A DNA stretch of 64,000 nt from Moellerella sp963519845 (GCA_963519845.1 CAUQNX010000011.1:62001-126000), one strand, 5' to 3'; counted from the first letter of the stretch, positions 1 to 10,059 are shown. A program made the numbers and translations. The notes: generated from the sequence alone by a model not told the origin.

Positions 1-2
1 TT

Positions 3-221
3 GGTGCTTGTGCTAGCCTTTACGGAATATGGTTGATTTATGCCTCTGGATTAATGAATCTACTGCTCTCCCTTGTTCTCTATCTACCGGGTATTTTGCT
101 TTTTCTCTATACACGTAGCCAACAAGATGTAAATTACAAAAAACCTTTGTTGAAACCCGAAAAAGTCGCCGTCTGCCTACTTCTATTAGGATCAATACCT
201 GCTACTTGGTATTTAATCTAA
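3..221 (+). CDS. C-terminal end of an APC-family basic amino acid antiporter (ArcD/YdgI-like), cut by window start
   Basis: The open frame runs from the first bases of the window to a TAA at 219-221, so only the last ~72 residues of a membrane protein are present. They form two hydrophobic segments around a short charged loop and end in a hydrophobic tail. The pattern (YASGL, then LLLS, LYLPG and LFLYTRSQ) resembles the last two transmembrane helices of arginine/ornithine antiporters of the ArcD/YdgI type. The internal TTG at 33 is not the real start. The family call comes from remembered family pattern on a short piece, so the substrate is unproven. Confidence 0.55.
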   Translation, partial: GACASLYGIWLIYASGLMNLLLSLVLYLPGILLFLYTRSQQDVNYKKPLLKPEKVAVCLLLLGSIPATWYLI

Positions 222-226
222 TACTA

Positions 227-260
227 CTCATGCGCATTTCATTACTGTTATGCGCATGAG
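227..260 (+). terminator. Hairpin after the antiporter gene
   Basis: A perfect 11-bp inverted repeat (CTCATGCGCAT / ATGCGCATGAG) with a 12-nt loop begins 6 bases after the antiporter stop. There is no long T run after it, so termination is likely but not certain. Confidence 0.5.
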
Positions 261-825
261 CCTCTCACTGATGGTTTTATCCAATTGAAGTTCCCTCCTT
301 CATTCTACACCCGTTAAGGAGCTACTGATTCGCTATCAGCCACTTATGTTGTTCTGAATAGCTTGCGATAGTGTGTATTTTCACTGTTGTTTCCTTTTGT
401 GTTAGTAGTGTAAATAATAGTATGTTGTAACTAAAATGGTTTTATTATAGAAATCATTCAATACTCCTTTATTTTTGTATTAATATTAATTATGCATACC
501 GGAATAAAATAAGATAAATTTTCATAATATTATTAATCTATAGAATATTAATAACACCAATAATAGAATAGGTGTATCTCCTTAAGTTTTTAATTTTGCC
601 TTAATCCCTACGCCTAGCCTTTATCTAGAGATATGTATCAATTGTCCCTGTTTATTCGCATCATTCTTTACATTTCACTCGATAATTAAATTACCTCTGT
701 TAATGAAGTTGAATATAATTATTATAGCTTGTGAATAAAAATTCATTTGTAACAGTATGTAGTATTATTTTAAATTTAATTGGATGCTAATTATAAAAAA
801 TGCATCCTACTAATCAGGATTTATT
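261..825. other. AT-rich intergenic region upstream of the fimbrial operon
   Basis: About 565 bases hold no convincing gene. The DNA is strongly AT-rich, with an AT-only palindrome around 526-553. The distal part carries the candidate fimbrial promoter described separately. I saw no recombinase gene and no clear long inverted-repeat pair of the fim/mrp phase-switch type, although a repeat pair could be missed by eye. Confidence 0.6.
769..807 (+). promoter_or_regulatory. Candidate fimbrial promoter with inverted repeat across the -10
   Basis: A -35-like TTTAAA (769-774) lies 17 bases from a -10-like TATAAA (792-797). A 6-bp inverted repeat, GGATGC (782-787) and GCATCC (802-807), brackets the -10. 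Transcription would start near 804, about 22 bases before the pilin ATG. Repressor binding is inference; the boxes are read directly. Confidence 0.35.
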
Positions 826-1353
826 ATGACCAAATATAGTAGAGTTATTTTTTGTCTTTCATTAATACCTTGTTTTTCAGCTTTAGCTGCCGATGGGCAA
901 ATTAGATTTATTGGTTCGATTATTCCGACTGCCTGTAAAGTTGATTCTAGTTCAATCAATCAGGTCGTTAATTTAGGAAATATTTCCGTCAGTAGTTTTA
1001 ATGGTAAAAGTAGTACTTCTGCTCCAACAGCATTCAATATTAAATTAACCAACTGCCCTGCTGAATATAAAAAGGTTAAAATAAAGTTTGATGGCTACCG
1101 CGATACCAATAATCCCGATTATTTAAGCATAATGGCCGCAGATCCACGTAAAGCAGCACAAGGTATTGGTATTGCTATTTATGAAGGCAATAATATACAG
1201 ATGCTACCTTTAAACCAAGATATCGTTAATAAAGAACTAAATGGTCAACATGAGATAGATATCCCTTTAGTGGCTAAATATATTGCAACGACAGACAAAG
1301 TCACACCGGGTACAGCGGAAGCTCTGATCCATTTTAGTGTTATCTATGATTAA
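826..1353 (+). CDS. Fimbrial (type 1-like) major subunit
   Basis: This 175-residue secreted pilin has a Sec signal peptide ending near residue 21 (SALA-ADGQ). The mature N-terminus (GQIRFIGSIIPTACKV) has the alternating hydrophobic donor-strand pattern. Two cysteines (about residues 37 and 77) suit the usual intradomain disulphide, and the protein ends with the family's penultimate tyrosine (FSVIYD). An AGGA ribosome site sits 7 bases before the ATG. It is first in an operon with chaperone, usher and adhesin and is the only simple pilin, so it probably forms the shaft. I recognise the superfamily but no named fimbria. Confidence 0.85.
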   Translation: MTKYSRVIFCLSLIPCFSALAADGQIRFIGSIIPTACKVDSSSINQVVNLGNISVSSFNGKSSTSAPTAFNIKLTNCPAEYKKVKIKFDGYRDTNNPDYLSIMAADPRKAAQGIGIAIYEGNNIQMLPLNQDIVNKELNGQHEIDIPLVAKYIATTDKVTPGTAEALIHFSVIYD

Positions 1354-1399
1354 TTAATTATAAGGGGAACTCAGTTTCCCTTTCAAAAGGATTTGAACC

Positions 1400-2077
1400 A
1401 TGAAATCGAGTCTATTGGCAATAGCATGGATAATCGCTTTTCCCGTATATTCAGGTGTTGTTATTAATGGTACAAGATTTATTTATTCTGAACATAATGC
1501 TGAAATATCCTTGGGCATTGAAAACCCAGAGGAAAAAAATAGTTATCTTATTCAATCTTGGATTGAAGATGAGCACAAACAAAAAACAAAAGATTTTATT
1601 GTTATCCCGCCAATATTAAAGTTGGTAGAAAAAAGTCACAATAAATTAAAAGTGATAAAAATAAAAAATGATCTTCCTTCTGATAGAGAAACCCTTCTTT
1701 GGTTGAATGTCAAATCGATACCCTATTACAAGAAAGATGACAATAATAATTTAAATATTGTTATTAAATCGAGTTTTAAAATAATTTATCGGCCAGAAAT
1801 TCTTGATGATATGGCCGATTCGGCTCATGAAAAATTGCTCTTTAAACTCGAACATGGTGTTTTGACCGCAACCAATCCTACTGGGCACTATATTACCTTT
1901 AGAGATTTGCATATTAATAATAAAGAAATTGATACGCCAGGCATGTTGTCACCCTTCGGTCAAAAAGAGTGGTTAATTGATAATGTCACACAAGCTGAGG
2001 TTGTTTGGTCTACTTTCAGTGATCATAGTGGAAAAACCGAGCCAATATCAAAAATAATAGTTAAGAATATAAAGTGA
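1400..2077 (+). CDS. Periplasmic fimbrial chaperone (PapD/FimC family)
   Basis: The 225-residue product has a signal peptide (cleavage near residue 18) and two immunoglobulin-like domains. Family landmarks include an arginine in the first strand (TRFIY, about R26) and a lysine in the G1 strand (SFKIIYRP) that anchors the subunit C-terminus. The conserved segments NSYLIQSWI, FIVIPPILKL and DRETLLWLNVKSIP are also present. It would hold pilins in the periplasm and deliver them to the usher. It follows the pilin by 46 bases and precedes the usher by 4. Its F1-G1 loop is short, as in FGS-type chaperones. Confidence 0.93.
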   Translation: MKSSLLAIAWIIAFPVYSGVVINGTRFIYSEHNAEISLGIENPEEKNSYLIQSWIEDEHKQKTKDFIVIPPILKLVEKSHNKLKVIKIKNDLPSDRETLLWLNVKSIPYYKKDDNNNLNIVIKSSFKIIYRPEILDDMADSAHEKLLFKLEHGVLTATNPTGHYITFRDLHINNKEIDTPGMLSPFGQKEWLIDNVTQAEVVWSTFSDHSGKTEPISKIIVKNIK

Positions 2078-2081
2078 TTTT

Positions 2082-4595
2082 ATGAAAAAATATATCTTAC
2101 AAATTATCATTATCATTGCATTTAATAGCCAATCAGATGAACTGATATTTAATATCAACGCATTAGAATCTACAGACAGAGAGTTAGTTTATAACGATAT
2201 CTTAACTAATTTTAATGATGTTATTCCTGGTGACTATTATGTTGATATTTTTGTTAATAACCAATTTAGAACTAGCGAAAACATCAAATTCATCATCTCT
2301 AATAATACCTTAACTCCCTTATTTACTTATCGACAGATAATCGGATTAGGTATCAAGCAAGAGATTATCAATGATATACAAAACACCAATCAATCTGCCG
2401 ATATTGACTTAAAAAAATTAATTCCCTATAGCAATTATAATATCGATTTAAATCAACTTAAACTCTATCTCAGTATACCGCAAATCGCTATTTCTAAATC
2501 CCATAAAGAGGTTATATCACCAGAAAAATGGGATAATGGGATACCCGCATTTTTCACTGAATATCAGCTCAGCGGTAATACCCGCTTTAATCATCCCTCA
2601 GGTACATCAGACCATTTTTTGTCATTAAAAAGTGGCCTTAACTTAGCCGAATGGAGAATTCGTTATGGTAGTTTTTATAACCAAAAAGATAATCATTGGA
2701 GTAATACACAAGCTACCTTAAGTCGTCATTTTTCATCAATAAAAAGCCAGCTTACCATGGGAAAAAACTATCTTAATACCCACTTTATTACTCCCTTCAG
2801 CTTTGAAGGAGTCTCACTACAAAGTGATGAGAGTATGTACTCTCAATATGAACGTGAATATTCTCCAGTGATTGCTGATATCGCCAGAACTGCGGCTAAG
2901 ATAATTATCAAACAAAATAATGTTGTGATTTATCAAGCTTATTTACCCGCTGGTCCCTTTATTATTGATGATATACAACCTCTTTCTAATAGGGGGGTAT
3001 TAAATGTTATTATTCAAGAAAGTGATGGAACGGAGAGAGAATATGATTACTTTTTTTCAGCTTTATTACCCATGCTTAAAAAAGATCAATTTCGCTATTC
3101 TGTTAATTTAGGCCGTTACTCTTCTATGATAGCCAAAAAAAATAATCCTGAATTTATCCATGCTCAGTTTTCAAGGGGGATCACTAATGAGCTGACCTTC
3201 TATTCTAGCCTATTATTATCACCCAATTACCAATCACTACTTGTGGGCAGCTCAGTTTCATTACAACAATTTGGTGCTTTTTCTGCCGATATCACCCAAC
3301 ACAAAACTAAACAGGATCAGTCAAATACTATCAGTGTTGAATATTCTAAGCGCTTTATTACATTCGACACTAATTTAAGCATTGGCGGTTATTGGTTTAG
3401 TGATCCATCATTAACAAGCTTTACTGACTCACTTGAACAAGGTTATAAGCTAAATAATAAAAGCAGTATGATAAAAATAAGCATTAATCAAAAATTTATT
3501 GATTGGGGTTTTTTTAATCTTTCACTGATGAGAAATAACTATCTACATCAGAATAGTGAGGCTATTTTTAATATTGGTTACACAACCTCAATTAAGGATA
3601 TCTATTTTAATCTCAACTATTCGGATCAACTGTTAAAAAATGATAAACAAAAAGAGCAGATATACTCACTCAATATAATGCTCCCATTAAGGAAATGGTT
3701 AAATGGTAGCTATTTAACCTATCAAACTCAATATCTCCCCGATAGAAATCATTTAAATCAGATTGGATTAAGTGGTAGTTTAAATAAGGATAGCACATTA
3801 AATTATAATTTCAATCACACATTAAATCATACATTAAGTAGTCAGCAGGATCATAGAGTTGATAAATATCCTTCATCTAACCATTGTTGCTATAAAAAAG
3901 GCTATTCGAATCAAAGCCAATTATATATACAGTACACAAGTAATAAATTTATTCTTAATGCTGGTTATGATTATCAATCTAATAGACATAAAATTAATTA
4001 TGGTTTACGCGGCGCTATTATTGTTCATCCCTATGGTTATACATTAGGCTCATCTTTGGGTGAAACCGCAGCACTGATTATTACTGATAATATAGAAAAC
4101 ATTAAATTAGATAACTATCATAATATCTATACGGATAGTGATGGTCAGGCGATTATACCTAATTTATCACCTTATCGTACCAACCTATTAGCCCTTAATA
4201 CGGCCTCATTTCCACAGGATATCGAAATACCCACAACACATAAATCATTAATTCCAACGAGAGGCGCGATCGTATTAGCCAATTATCTTCCCCACCATGG
4301 TAAGAAAGTATTCTTCACACTTCAATTAGCTGATGGTAAACCCATCCCTTTTGGCGCTATTGCTAATGTTGTTATGCCCAATACGCAAGATAAACGTAAA
4401 CATCTAATATCAGGTATTCTCGATGATAATGGCCAGCTCTATCTAAGTGGATTAGCCAATTCAGGGCGTATTCTGATTAAGTGGGGTAAAAACAAACAAA
4501 GTTCTTGTATGGTTAATTACAAAATACCTGAAAGTATTAATAAAGCACATGTTTATCAATTAACGGAAGTTTGTATTAATGAGGGAGCATTATGA
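2082..4595 (+). CDS. Outer-membrane fimbrial usher (FimD/PapC family)
   Basis: The 837-residue length is usual for an usher. A short signal peptide precedes the periplasmic N-domain (FNINAL, then DVIPGDYYVDIFVNN, typical of family starts). A large beta-barrel with plug follows (PFSFEGVSLQSDE; then PAGPFIIDDI near residue 290). The C-terminal domains end with the conserved cysteine pair (C809, C831). It should form the outer-membrane pore that polymerises subunits. The gene overlaps the adhesin start by four bases (ATGA), implying translational coupling. Codon use is strongly AT-biased like its operon partners, suggesting the operon moves as a unit. Confidence 0.93.
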   Translation: MKKYILQIIIIIAFNSQSDELIFNINALESTDRELVYNDILTNFNDVIPGDYYVDIFVNNQFRTSENIKFIISNNTLTPLFTYRQIIGLGIKQEIINDIQNTNQSADIDLKKLIPYSNYNIDLNQLKLYLSIPQIAISKSHKEVISPEKWDNGIPAFFTEYQLSGNTRFNHPSGTSDHFLSLKSGLNLAEWRIRYGSFYNQKDNHWSNTQATLSRHFSSIKSQLTMGKNYLNTHFITPFSFEGVSLQSDESMYSQYEREYSPVIADIARTAAKIIIKQNNVVIYQAYLPAGPFIIDDIQPLSNRGVLNVIIQESDGTEREYDYFFSALLPMLKKDQFRYSVNLGRYSSMIAKKNNPEFIHAQFSRGITNELTFYSSLLLSPNYQSLLVGSSVSLQQFGAFSADITQHKTKQDQSNTISVEYSKRFITFDTNLSIGGYWFSDPSLTSFTDSLEQGYKLNNKSSMIKISINQKFIDWGFFNLSLMRNNYLHQNSEAIFNIGYTTSIKDIYFNLNYSDQLLKNDKQKEQIYSLNIMLPLRKWLNGSYLTYQTQYLPDRNHLNQIGLSGSLNKDSTLNYNFNHTLNHTLSSQQDHRVDKYPSSNHCCYKKGYSNQSQLYIQYTSNKFILNAGYDYQSNRHKINYGLRGAIIVHPYGYTLGSSLGETAALIITDNIENIKLDNYHNIYTDSDGQAIIPNLSPYRTNLLALNTASFPQDIEIPTTHKSLIPTRGAIVLANYLPHHGKKVFFTLQLADGKPIPFGAIANVVMPNTQDKRKHLISGILDDNGQLYLSGLANSGRILIKWGKNKQSSCMVNYKIPESINKAHVYQLTEVCINEGAL

Positions 4596-5560
4596 ATAGA
4601 ATTCGCTATTTGTTGCTAACATTATTAACGCTACTATTGTCGCCTATCGCTGCTGCATATTGCCAACATGCCTATTTTTTTGAGCCGAGAACCCATAATT
4701 TATCTTTTGGTAATGTGGTTGTACCTCACCATTTACCCGCGGGTTCTATTCTTCGAGAACATGATTTTAATCAGATGAGTAATTCCGAATTAACCATCTT
4801 TTGCTATGAACGACGAATGATAAAATGGTTCAATAGCCAGTTTTTATTATTACCTAATTACCATGAAACTGTCTATGATTCGACAATACCGGGAATTGGT
4901 ATTAAATTTATCTTAAATGATAATAGAACCTTATCCGGTGCGCTACCTTATTATAATGAAACGGCACCTGTCTGTCAGGATAATTATGAAAGTGTCGCCT
5001 ATTGTGGCAATGTATTTAGAACATTATCCGTTCAATTGATCAAAACTGATAGAGTCACAGGCTCTGGGAAAATCCCCAATGGCCAACTGATCGAAGCTAG
5101 CGTACATGATCTGAAACTTTATCGATATAACTTAACTAATACCTCAATCAGCACACCCAGTTGTTTTTTTACACAATATGATCACCATGTTTCAATGGGT
5201 AAAATTCAACAAAGCCAATTTAGAGGAGTAGGCAGTCACTCTCCGCCGGTGCCCTTCTCTTTCTCTTTACAATGTTCATCTCAAACGGCGCTCGATATTA
5301 CCTTTAAAGGAAAACAATCTATTTCCTCGGATAACTCTATTATCGCTTTAGATGAACAGAATAATAAAGCGCAAGGTATTGGATTACAGATCTTATATAA
5401 AGGTAGGAAAGTGGGCATTAATCAGCCACTACAACTTCTCCCAACAACGCATTTATTTCAGGATATAGTCGATTTTAGTGCTCAATATGTACAGTACCAA
5501 GAACAAATAAAATCGGGAGATGCCAATGTCACTGTTACATTAGCTATTAGCTACCCCTAA
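4592..5560 (+). CDS. Fimbrial tip adhesin
   Basis: The 322-residue product has a signal peptide (cleavage near residue 22, AAA-YCQH). The N-terminal ~170 residues are a cysteine-containing domain with no pilin pattern, likely the receptor-binding lectin domain. The C-terminal half (from about residue 188, with C...SLQC and GIGLQILYKG) is a pilin domain. This two-domain plan and the last position in the operon are those of FimH-type adhesins. The ligand cannot be predicted. A hairpin terminator follows directly. Confidence 0.8.
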   Translation: MNRIRYLLLTLLTLLLSPIAAAYCQHAYFFEPRTHNLSFGNVVVPHHLPAGSILREHDFNQMSNSELTIFCYERRMIKWFNSQFLLLPNYHETVYDSTIPGIGIKFILNDNRTLSGALPYYNETAPVCQDNYESVAYCGNVFRTLSVQLIKTDRVTGSGKIPNGQLIEASVHDLKLYRYNLTNTSISTPSCFFTQYDHHVSMGKIQQSQFRGVGSHSPPVPFSFSLQCSSQTALDITFKGKQSISSDNSIIALDEQNNKAQGIGLQILYKGRKVGINQPLQLLPTTHLFQDIVDFSAQYVQYQEQIKSGDANVTVTLAISYP

Positions 5561-5610
5561 AAGAGTCACGGCACAAGATCAATTTAACTCTCTTGCGCCG
5601 TGAACTCTTT
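5559..5610. terminator. Bidirectional terminator between adhesin and hrpA
   Basis: An imperfect ~20-bp inverted repeat (5559-5578 with 5591-5610, core CACGGC / GCCGTG) lies between two convergent genes. It starts with A residues and ends with TTT, so it can serve both strands. Confidence 0.75.
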
Positions 5611-5634
5611 AGGGTAACAAACCAATTAAGTTTA

Positions 5635-8600
5635 TTAACTGCTTATTTGGTCGATCGCCTGAATAATTCGTTTATCCGATATCGGATAAGGCGTTCCTAA
5701 TTGCTGGGCAAAGAGACTAATACGCAACTCTTCAATCATCCAGCGCACTTCTTTTATTTCCGTTTGTTGTAATTGTGTCGGATTCAATTTAGCACGGCAC
5801 TGTTGCCATAATTTCTGCACATGCTCAATTCGGCTCATTTGCGCGCGATCACGATGTGGATCTGTGGCTATTTTTTCAAGGCGTCGTTCAATACCTTTTA
5901 AATAACGAACTGTATCCGGTAATTTTTTCCAACCATGTTGAGTAACAAACCCACGGAAAACTAATCCGCCCATTTGCGCCTTAATATCGGACAGTGCCAG
6001 CGCTATTGAAATATCAATACGCCCTTTTAATCGTTTATTAATCGCAAATACCATGGTGAGAATTTGTTCTATCTGCTTCGCAATTTCAACCACTGTGTCA
6101 TTGAGCTCAGCACGGACAAACTCTTGCAGCTGACTAAAACTCTCTTCACTCCAAACCGAGCCACCATGTTGCTCAATTAATTTATCAATACCGCAAGCGA
6201 TACAGTCATCAATGAGATCCAGCACTTTGCCATAAGGATTAAAGTAGAGACCCAATTTAGATTTATTGGGTAGTTTTTCATGAAGATATTTGATCGGCGA
6301 AGGAATATTTAGCAATAATAAACGCCGAACACCCGCCCACATCGCCGCTTGTTGTTCCAACTCAGTCTCAAAGACCTTAATGCCAACACTCTCTTTTTCA
6401 TCGACGAGCGCCGGATAAGCCTTAACGGAATAGCCGCCGCGTTTCTGTTCATAGCGTTGCGGCAGATCACCGAAACTCCAGATATGCAGTCCACTCTGTT
6501 CGATACCATCATCAACCACTTGAGAAAGTGTCTCTTGTACCTTTTGCTTTAACTGTTTTTTAAGCTCATCGAGATTTTGGCCTTCAGCAATGATCTTGTT
6601 TTTATCGCCGATGATCCTAAAGGTCATTTTTAAGTGCACTGGTAATTGTGCCAGTTGCCAATCATCACGATCTATGGTCACGCCTGTCATGCGACGTAAT
6701 TCTCGCTCTAGCGTATCTAATAAGATTCCTTCAACATTGGGAACCCGCTCAAGAAAAGCTGAAGCATAATTAGGCGCAGGGACAAAGTTACGTCTAACGG
6801 GTTTAGGTAATGACTTGATTAAGGCAATAATTAGCTCATTGCGTAATCCCGGCACTTGCCAATCAAACCCTTGATCTTGCACTTGGTTTAAAATCGCCAA
6901 CGGGATATGAATAGTCACACCATCAGCATCAGTGCCGGGCTCAAATTGATAGCTAACACGGAATTTTAAATCACCTTGATACCAAGAGTTTGGATAGTCC
7001 AGAGCCGAGACTGAACTCGCATCCTCTTTGATCAACATACTTTTTTCAAAGTTGAGCATTTCAGGTGCTTGTTTTGAAACCTCTTTCCACCAGCGATCAA
7101 AGTGGCGCGTTGACACCACATCATTAGGAATACGTTGATCATAAAAAGCGAATAGCGTTTCATCATCGACTAAAATATCCCGTCGACGTGATTTATGTTC
7201 CAGATCTTCCACTTCCGCTAATAATTTGCGATTCTCTTTAAAGAAAGGGTGACGCGTCAGCCAATCGCCCTCGACTAGCGCGTGACGAATAAAGAGTTCA
7301 CGACACAAGAGAGGATCTATTTGACTGTAGTTAATAGGTCTTGCTGCCACGATAGCTAAACCATAGAGGGTCACTTTTTCTGCGGCCATGACCGCACCTT
7401 GGGCTTTCGACCAATGCGGCTCACTATAATGATGTTTTACCAGATGTTCGGCTAGGGGTTCAATCCACTCAGGTTCAATAGAGGCACCAACACGCCCCCA
7501 AAGTTTTGAGGTTTCAACCAACTCCGCCACCATGCTCCATTTTGGCGGTTTTTTAAATAGTCCTGAGCCCGGAAACAGCGTAAAGCGCGCATTTCGAGCG
7601 CCAGTATACTCATTTTTATCCGTGTCTTTTTGCCCAACATGAGATAACAAACCCGCCAGCAGTGAAACATGGATACTGCGATAATCAGCTGGCTCACTGT
7701 TAATAGAAAAACCTTGCTCTTTAACCACTTGTCGAAGTTGGGTATAGACATCCTGCCACTCTCTCACTCGTAGATAGTTAACATAGTCTTGTCGGCAAAG
7801 CTTTCTAAAGGAGGAAGCAGATAACTCTTTTTGTTGCTCTTTGAGGTAGTCCCAAAGATTTAAAAAGGCGATAAAATCCGATTGTTTATCATGGAAACGG
7901 CGATGTTTTTCATCAGAGGCTTGCTGTTTCTCTAAGGGGCGTTCGCGCGGATCTTGAATTGATAAGGCGGCAACAATGGCCATTATCTCTCTGACGGCCC
8001 CTTGCTTACGCGCTTCAATCACCATGCGAGCTAAGCGTGGATCGACGGGTAATTGCGCCAACTGACGCCCTATTGGTGTTAATTGATAGCCCTTATCTGA
8101 CTCTTGCGGTTCTGCTATCGCCCCTAATTCGGCTAATAGTTTAACTCCGTCCTGAATATTGCGTTTATCCGGCGCTTCCACAAAGGGGAATGCACTGATT
8201 TCACCCAATCCAATGGCGGTCATTTGCAGAATAACCGAGGCTAGATTGGTTCTGAGGATTTCAGGATCGGTAAATTCGGTGCGAGACAAGAAATCCTCTT
8301 CCGAATAGAGACGGATACAGATACCATCGGAAACACGGCCGCAACGCCCTTTACGCTGATTTGCCGAGGCTTGTGAGATAGGTTCAACAGGTAAACGTTG
8401 TACCTTAGTACGAGCGCTATAGCGGCTAATACGCGCATAACCGGTATCAATGACATACTTAATTCCAGGTACTGTCAGTGAAGTTTCTGCGACGTTGGTG
8501 GCCAAAATAATGCGTCTCCCCGTGTGAGACTGGAAGATCCTATTTTGTTCACTATTAGAAAGTCGGGCAAAGAGCGGCAGAATTTCAGTATGACGTAATT

Positions 8601-9528
8601 GCAATTTATTCAATGCATCCGCGGTATCACGGATCTCACGCTCACCACTCATAAAGATCAGAATATCTTCTGGCCCTTCATCGCCCAATTCATTTACTGC
8701 ATCAATGATACCATCGATTTGATCGCGCTCATGGTCGTTATCATCCCCCATAACTGGACGATAGCGCACTTCAACGGGATAAGTCCGCCCTGAGACCTCA
8801 ATAATCGGAGCATTGCTAAAATGACGAGAAAAACGCTCAGGATCTATAGTGGCTGAAGTAATAATCACTTTTAGATCAGGACGTCTGGCTAGCAGCTGGC
8901 GCAGATATCCCAAAATAAAATCGATATTGAGACTACGCTCATGGGCTTCATCGATAATTAGGGTATCGTACTGCAATAACAGTTTATCATTTTGCAATTC
9001 AGCCAGCAGAATACCGTCCGTCATCAATTTGATCAGCGTATTCTCACCCACTTGATCATTAAAACGGACTTTATACCCCACAGCCGCACCCAGCGGTGAA
9101 TCTAGCTCTTCGGCTAAGCGATTAGCCACTGAACGGGCCGCCAAGCGCCTTGGTTGTGTATGACCAATATAGCCGCGTATTCCTCTACCCAGTTCAAGGC
9201 AGATTTTAGGGATCTGAGTGGTTTTACCCGATCCGGTTTCACCGGCAATAATCACTACTTGATTATCCCGAATCGCTTCATAAATAACCTGTTTTCTTTG
9301 GCTAACAGGTAAATTCTCTGGATAGACAATCTTTGGTTTGCTGGCTAAGCGGTTTTCTATTTTTTGTTTTGCCAATTGTGTATCTTTGGTTATCGCGTCA
9401 ATGACGGCTATGCGTGACTTTTCATTGCCAATTTTGCTGGCGCCATTAAGTCGTTTATTCAATTGCAATTGATCACGCAGAGAGGTTTGACTAATCTCGG
9501 CCTTTAAGGCTGTCAACGCGGATTTCAC
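5635..9528 (-). CDS. hrpA: ATP-dependent RNA helicase HrpA
   Basis: The 1297 residues match the length of E. coli HrpA (about 1300). Helicase motifs are visible: Walker A GETGSGKTTQ (about 96-105), DEAHERS (about 193-199), SAT (about 225-227) and a motif VI region with QRKGRCGR. The OB-fold/ratchet region and the long HrpA-specific C-terminal part follow. It is a DEAH-box helicase implicated in mRNA processing and in rescuing collided ribosomes. Several long antisense frames inside it are shadows of its coding. It is convergent with the fimbrial operon and appears to be a single-gene unit. Confidence 0.96.
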   Translation of the reverse strand: MKSALTALKAEISQTSLRDQLQLNKRLNGASKIGNEKSRIAVIDAITKDTQLAKQKIENRLASKPKIVYPENLPVSQRKQVIYEAIRDNQVVIIAGETGSGKTTQIPKICLELGRGIRGYIGHTQPRRLAARSVANRLAEELDSPLGAAVGYKVRFNDQVGENTLIKLMTDGILLAELQNDKLLLQYDTLIIDEAHERSLNIDFILGYLRQLLARRPDLKVIITSATIDPERFSRHFSNAPIIEVSGRTYPVEVRYRPVMGDDNDHERDQIDGIIDAVNELGDEGPEDILIFMSGEREIRDTADALNKLQLRHTEILPLFARLSNSEQNRIFQSHTGRRIILATNVAETSLTVPGIKYVIDTGYARISRYSARTKVQRLPVEPISQASANQRKGRCGRVSDGICIRLYSEEDFLSRTEFTDPEILRTNLASVILQMTAIGLGEISAFPFVEAPDKRNIQDGVKLLAELGAIAEPQESDKGYQLTPIGRQLAQLPVDPRLARMVIEARKQGAVREIMAIVAALSIQDPRERPLEKQQASDEKHRRFHDKQSDFIAFLNLWDYLKEQQKELSASSFRKLCRQDYVNYLRVREWQDVYTQLRQVVKEQGFSINSEPADYRSIHVSLLAGLLSHVGQKDTDKNEYTGARNARFTLFPGSGLFKKPPKWSMVAELVETSKLWGRVGASIEPEWIEPLAEHLVKHHYSEPHWSKAQGAVMAAEKVTLYGLAIVAARPINYSQIDPLLCRELFIRHALVEGDWLTRHPFFKENRKLLAEVEDLEHKSRRRDILVDDETLFAFYDQRIPNDVVSTRHFDRWWKEVSKQAPEMLNFEKSMLIKEDASSVSALDYPNSWYQGDLKFRVSYQFEPGTDADGVTIHIPLAILNQVQDQGFDWQVPGLRNELIIALIKSLPKPVRRNFVPAPNYASAFLERVPNVEGILLDTLERELRRMTGVTIDRDDWQLAQLPVHLKMTFRIIGDKNKIIAEGQNLDELKKQLKQKVQETLSQVVDDGIEQSGLHIWSFGDLPQRYEQKRGGYSVKAYPALVDEKESVGIKVFETELEQQAAMWAGVRRLLLLNIPSPIKYLHEKLPNKSKLGLYFNPYGKVLDLIDDCIACGIDKLIEQHGGSVWSEESFSQLQEFVRAELNDTVVEIAKQIEQILTMVFAINKRLKGRIDISIALALSDIKAQMGGLVFRGFVTQHGWKKLPDTVRYLKGIERRLEKIATDPHRDRAQMSRIEHVQKLWQQCRAKLNPTQLQQTEIKEVRWMIEELRISLFAQQLGTPYPISDKRIIQAIDQISS

Positions 9529-9663
9529 TATTATAAATCCTTATCATATAAGCTACTTATGCCTATTTTACCCTTATCACTCTTGATTTATAGTGAAAAT
9601 ATTTTCAAGGTAAGAATAAGCTTGGTTTATTCGGTTTGGTGCTTAGGTATAGCTCGGAAGAGT

Positions 9664-9695
9664 CAAACTGATGGCTTATCAAGCCTATCAGTTTG
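9664..9695 (-). terminator. Possible terminator after ydbL
   Basis: A hairpin with a 9-bp perfect stem (CAAACTGAT / ATCAGTTTG) extended by weaker pairs lies 35 bases beyond the ydbL stop. The T tract is poor. Confidence 0.4.
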
Positions 9696-9729
9696 CGGTT
9701 GAATTTTATCGGAATATATCAACAAGCCT

Positions 9730-10059
9730 TTATTTCTTCTTCATCCATTGACCATTGATCCCACGCACATATTCACCCGCACTGGCGCGCGTAACTAATT
9801 TTTGTCCGGCGATACTGGCCACATCTTTGGTTTTTAAATTATTTTTTTGCGCAATTTCGCTATATTTTACCGTGCGCTGCGCATTAATGTCAGCCACTAG
9901 TTTTGTCGCTTCACTATTATTGGCTTGCACAGCCGCTAAATAGCCCGATAAGGTTTCTCCTACCAGCCCATTGGTTTTCGCTTCATCGAGGGTCAAAGCC
10001 AAGAGCGAAAATGAGCAGAACAAGCTAGTAAAGATGGCAATACGTAACCATTTGATCAT
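9730..10059 (-). CDS. ydbL: YdbL, periplasmic DUF1318 protein
   Basis: The 109-residue protein has a signal peptide (to about residue 21, SLLA-LTLDEAK). The conserved DUF1318 region follows (AKTNGLVGE...GYLAAV) and ends with GQKLV..A..GEYVRG..GQW. It overlaps the ynbE stop by four bases (ATGA) and so is translationally coupled. In E. coli, YdbL acts with the YdbH-YnbE envelope bridge, apparently as an assembly or tuning factor. That role is known for the family and inferred here from identical gene order. Confidence 0.92.
   Translation of the reverse strand: MIKWLRIAIFTSLFCSFSLLALTLDEAKTNGLVGETLSGYLAAVQANNSEATKLVADINAQRTVKYSEIAQKNNLKTKDVASIAGQKLVTRASAGEYVRGINGQWMKKK

Noticed and set aside
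261..825. Phase-variable invertible promoter element for the fimbrial operon
   Set aside because: I found no convincing long flanking inverted repeats and no recombinase gene in the window.
5635..9528. Several antisense and alternate-frame open frames of 60-100 codons inside hrpA
   Set aside because: They lie wholly within a well-supported long gene, have no family features and no convincing ribosome sites.
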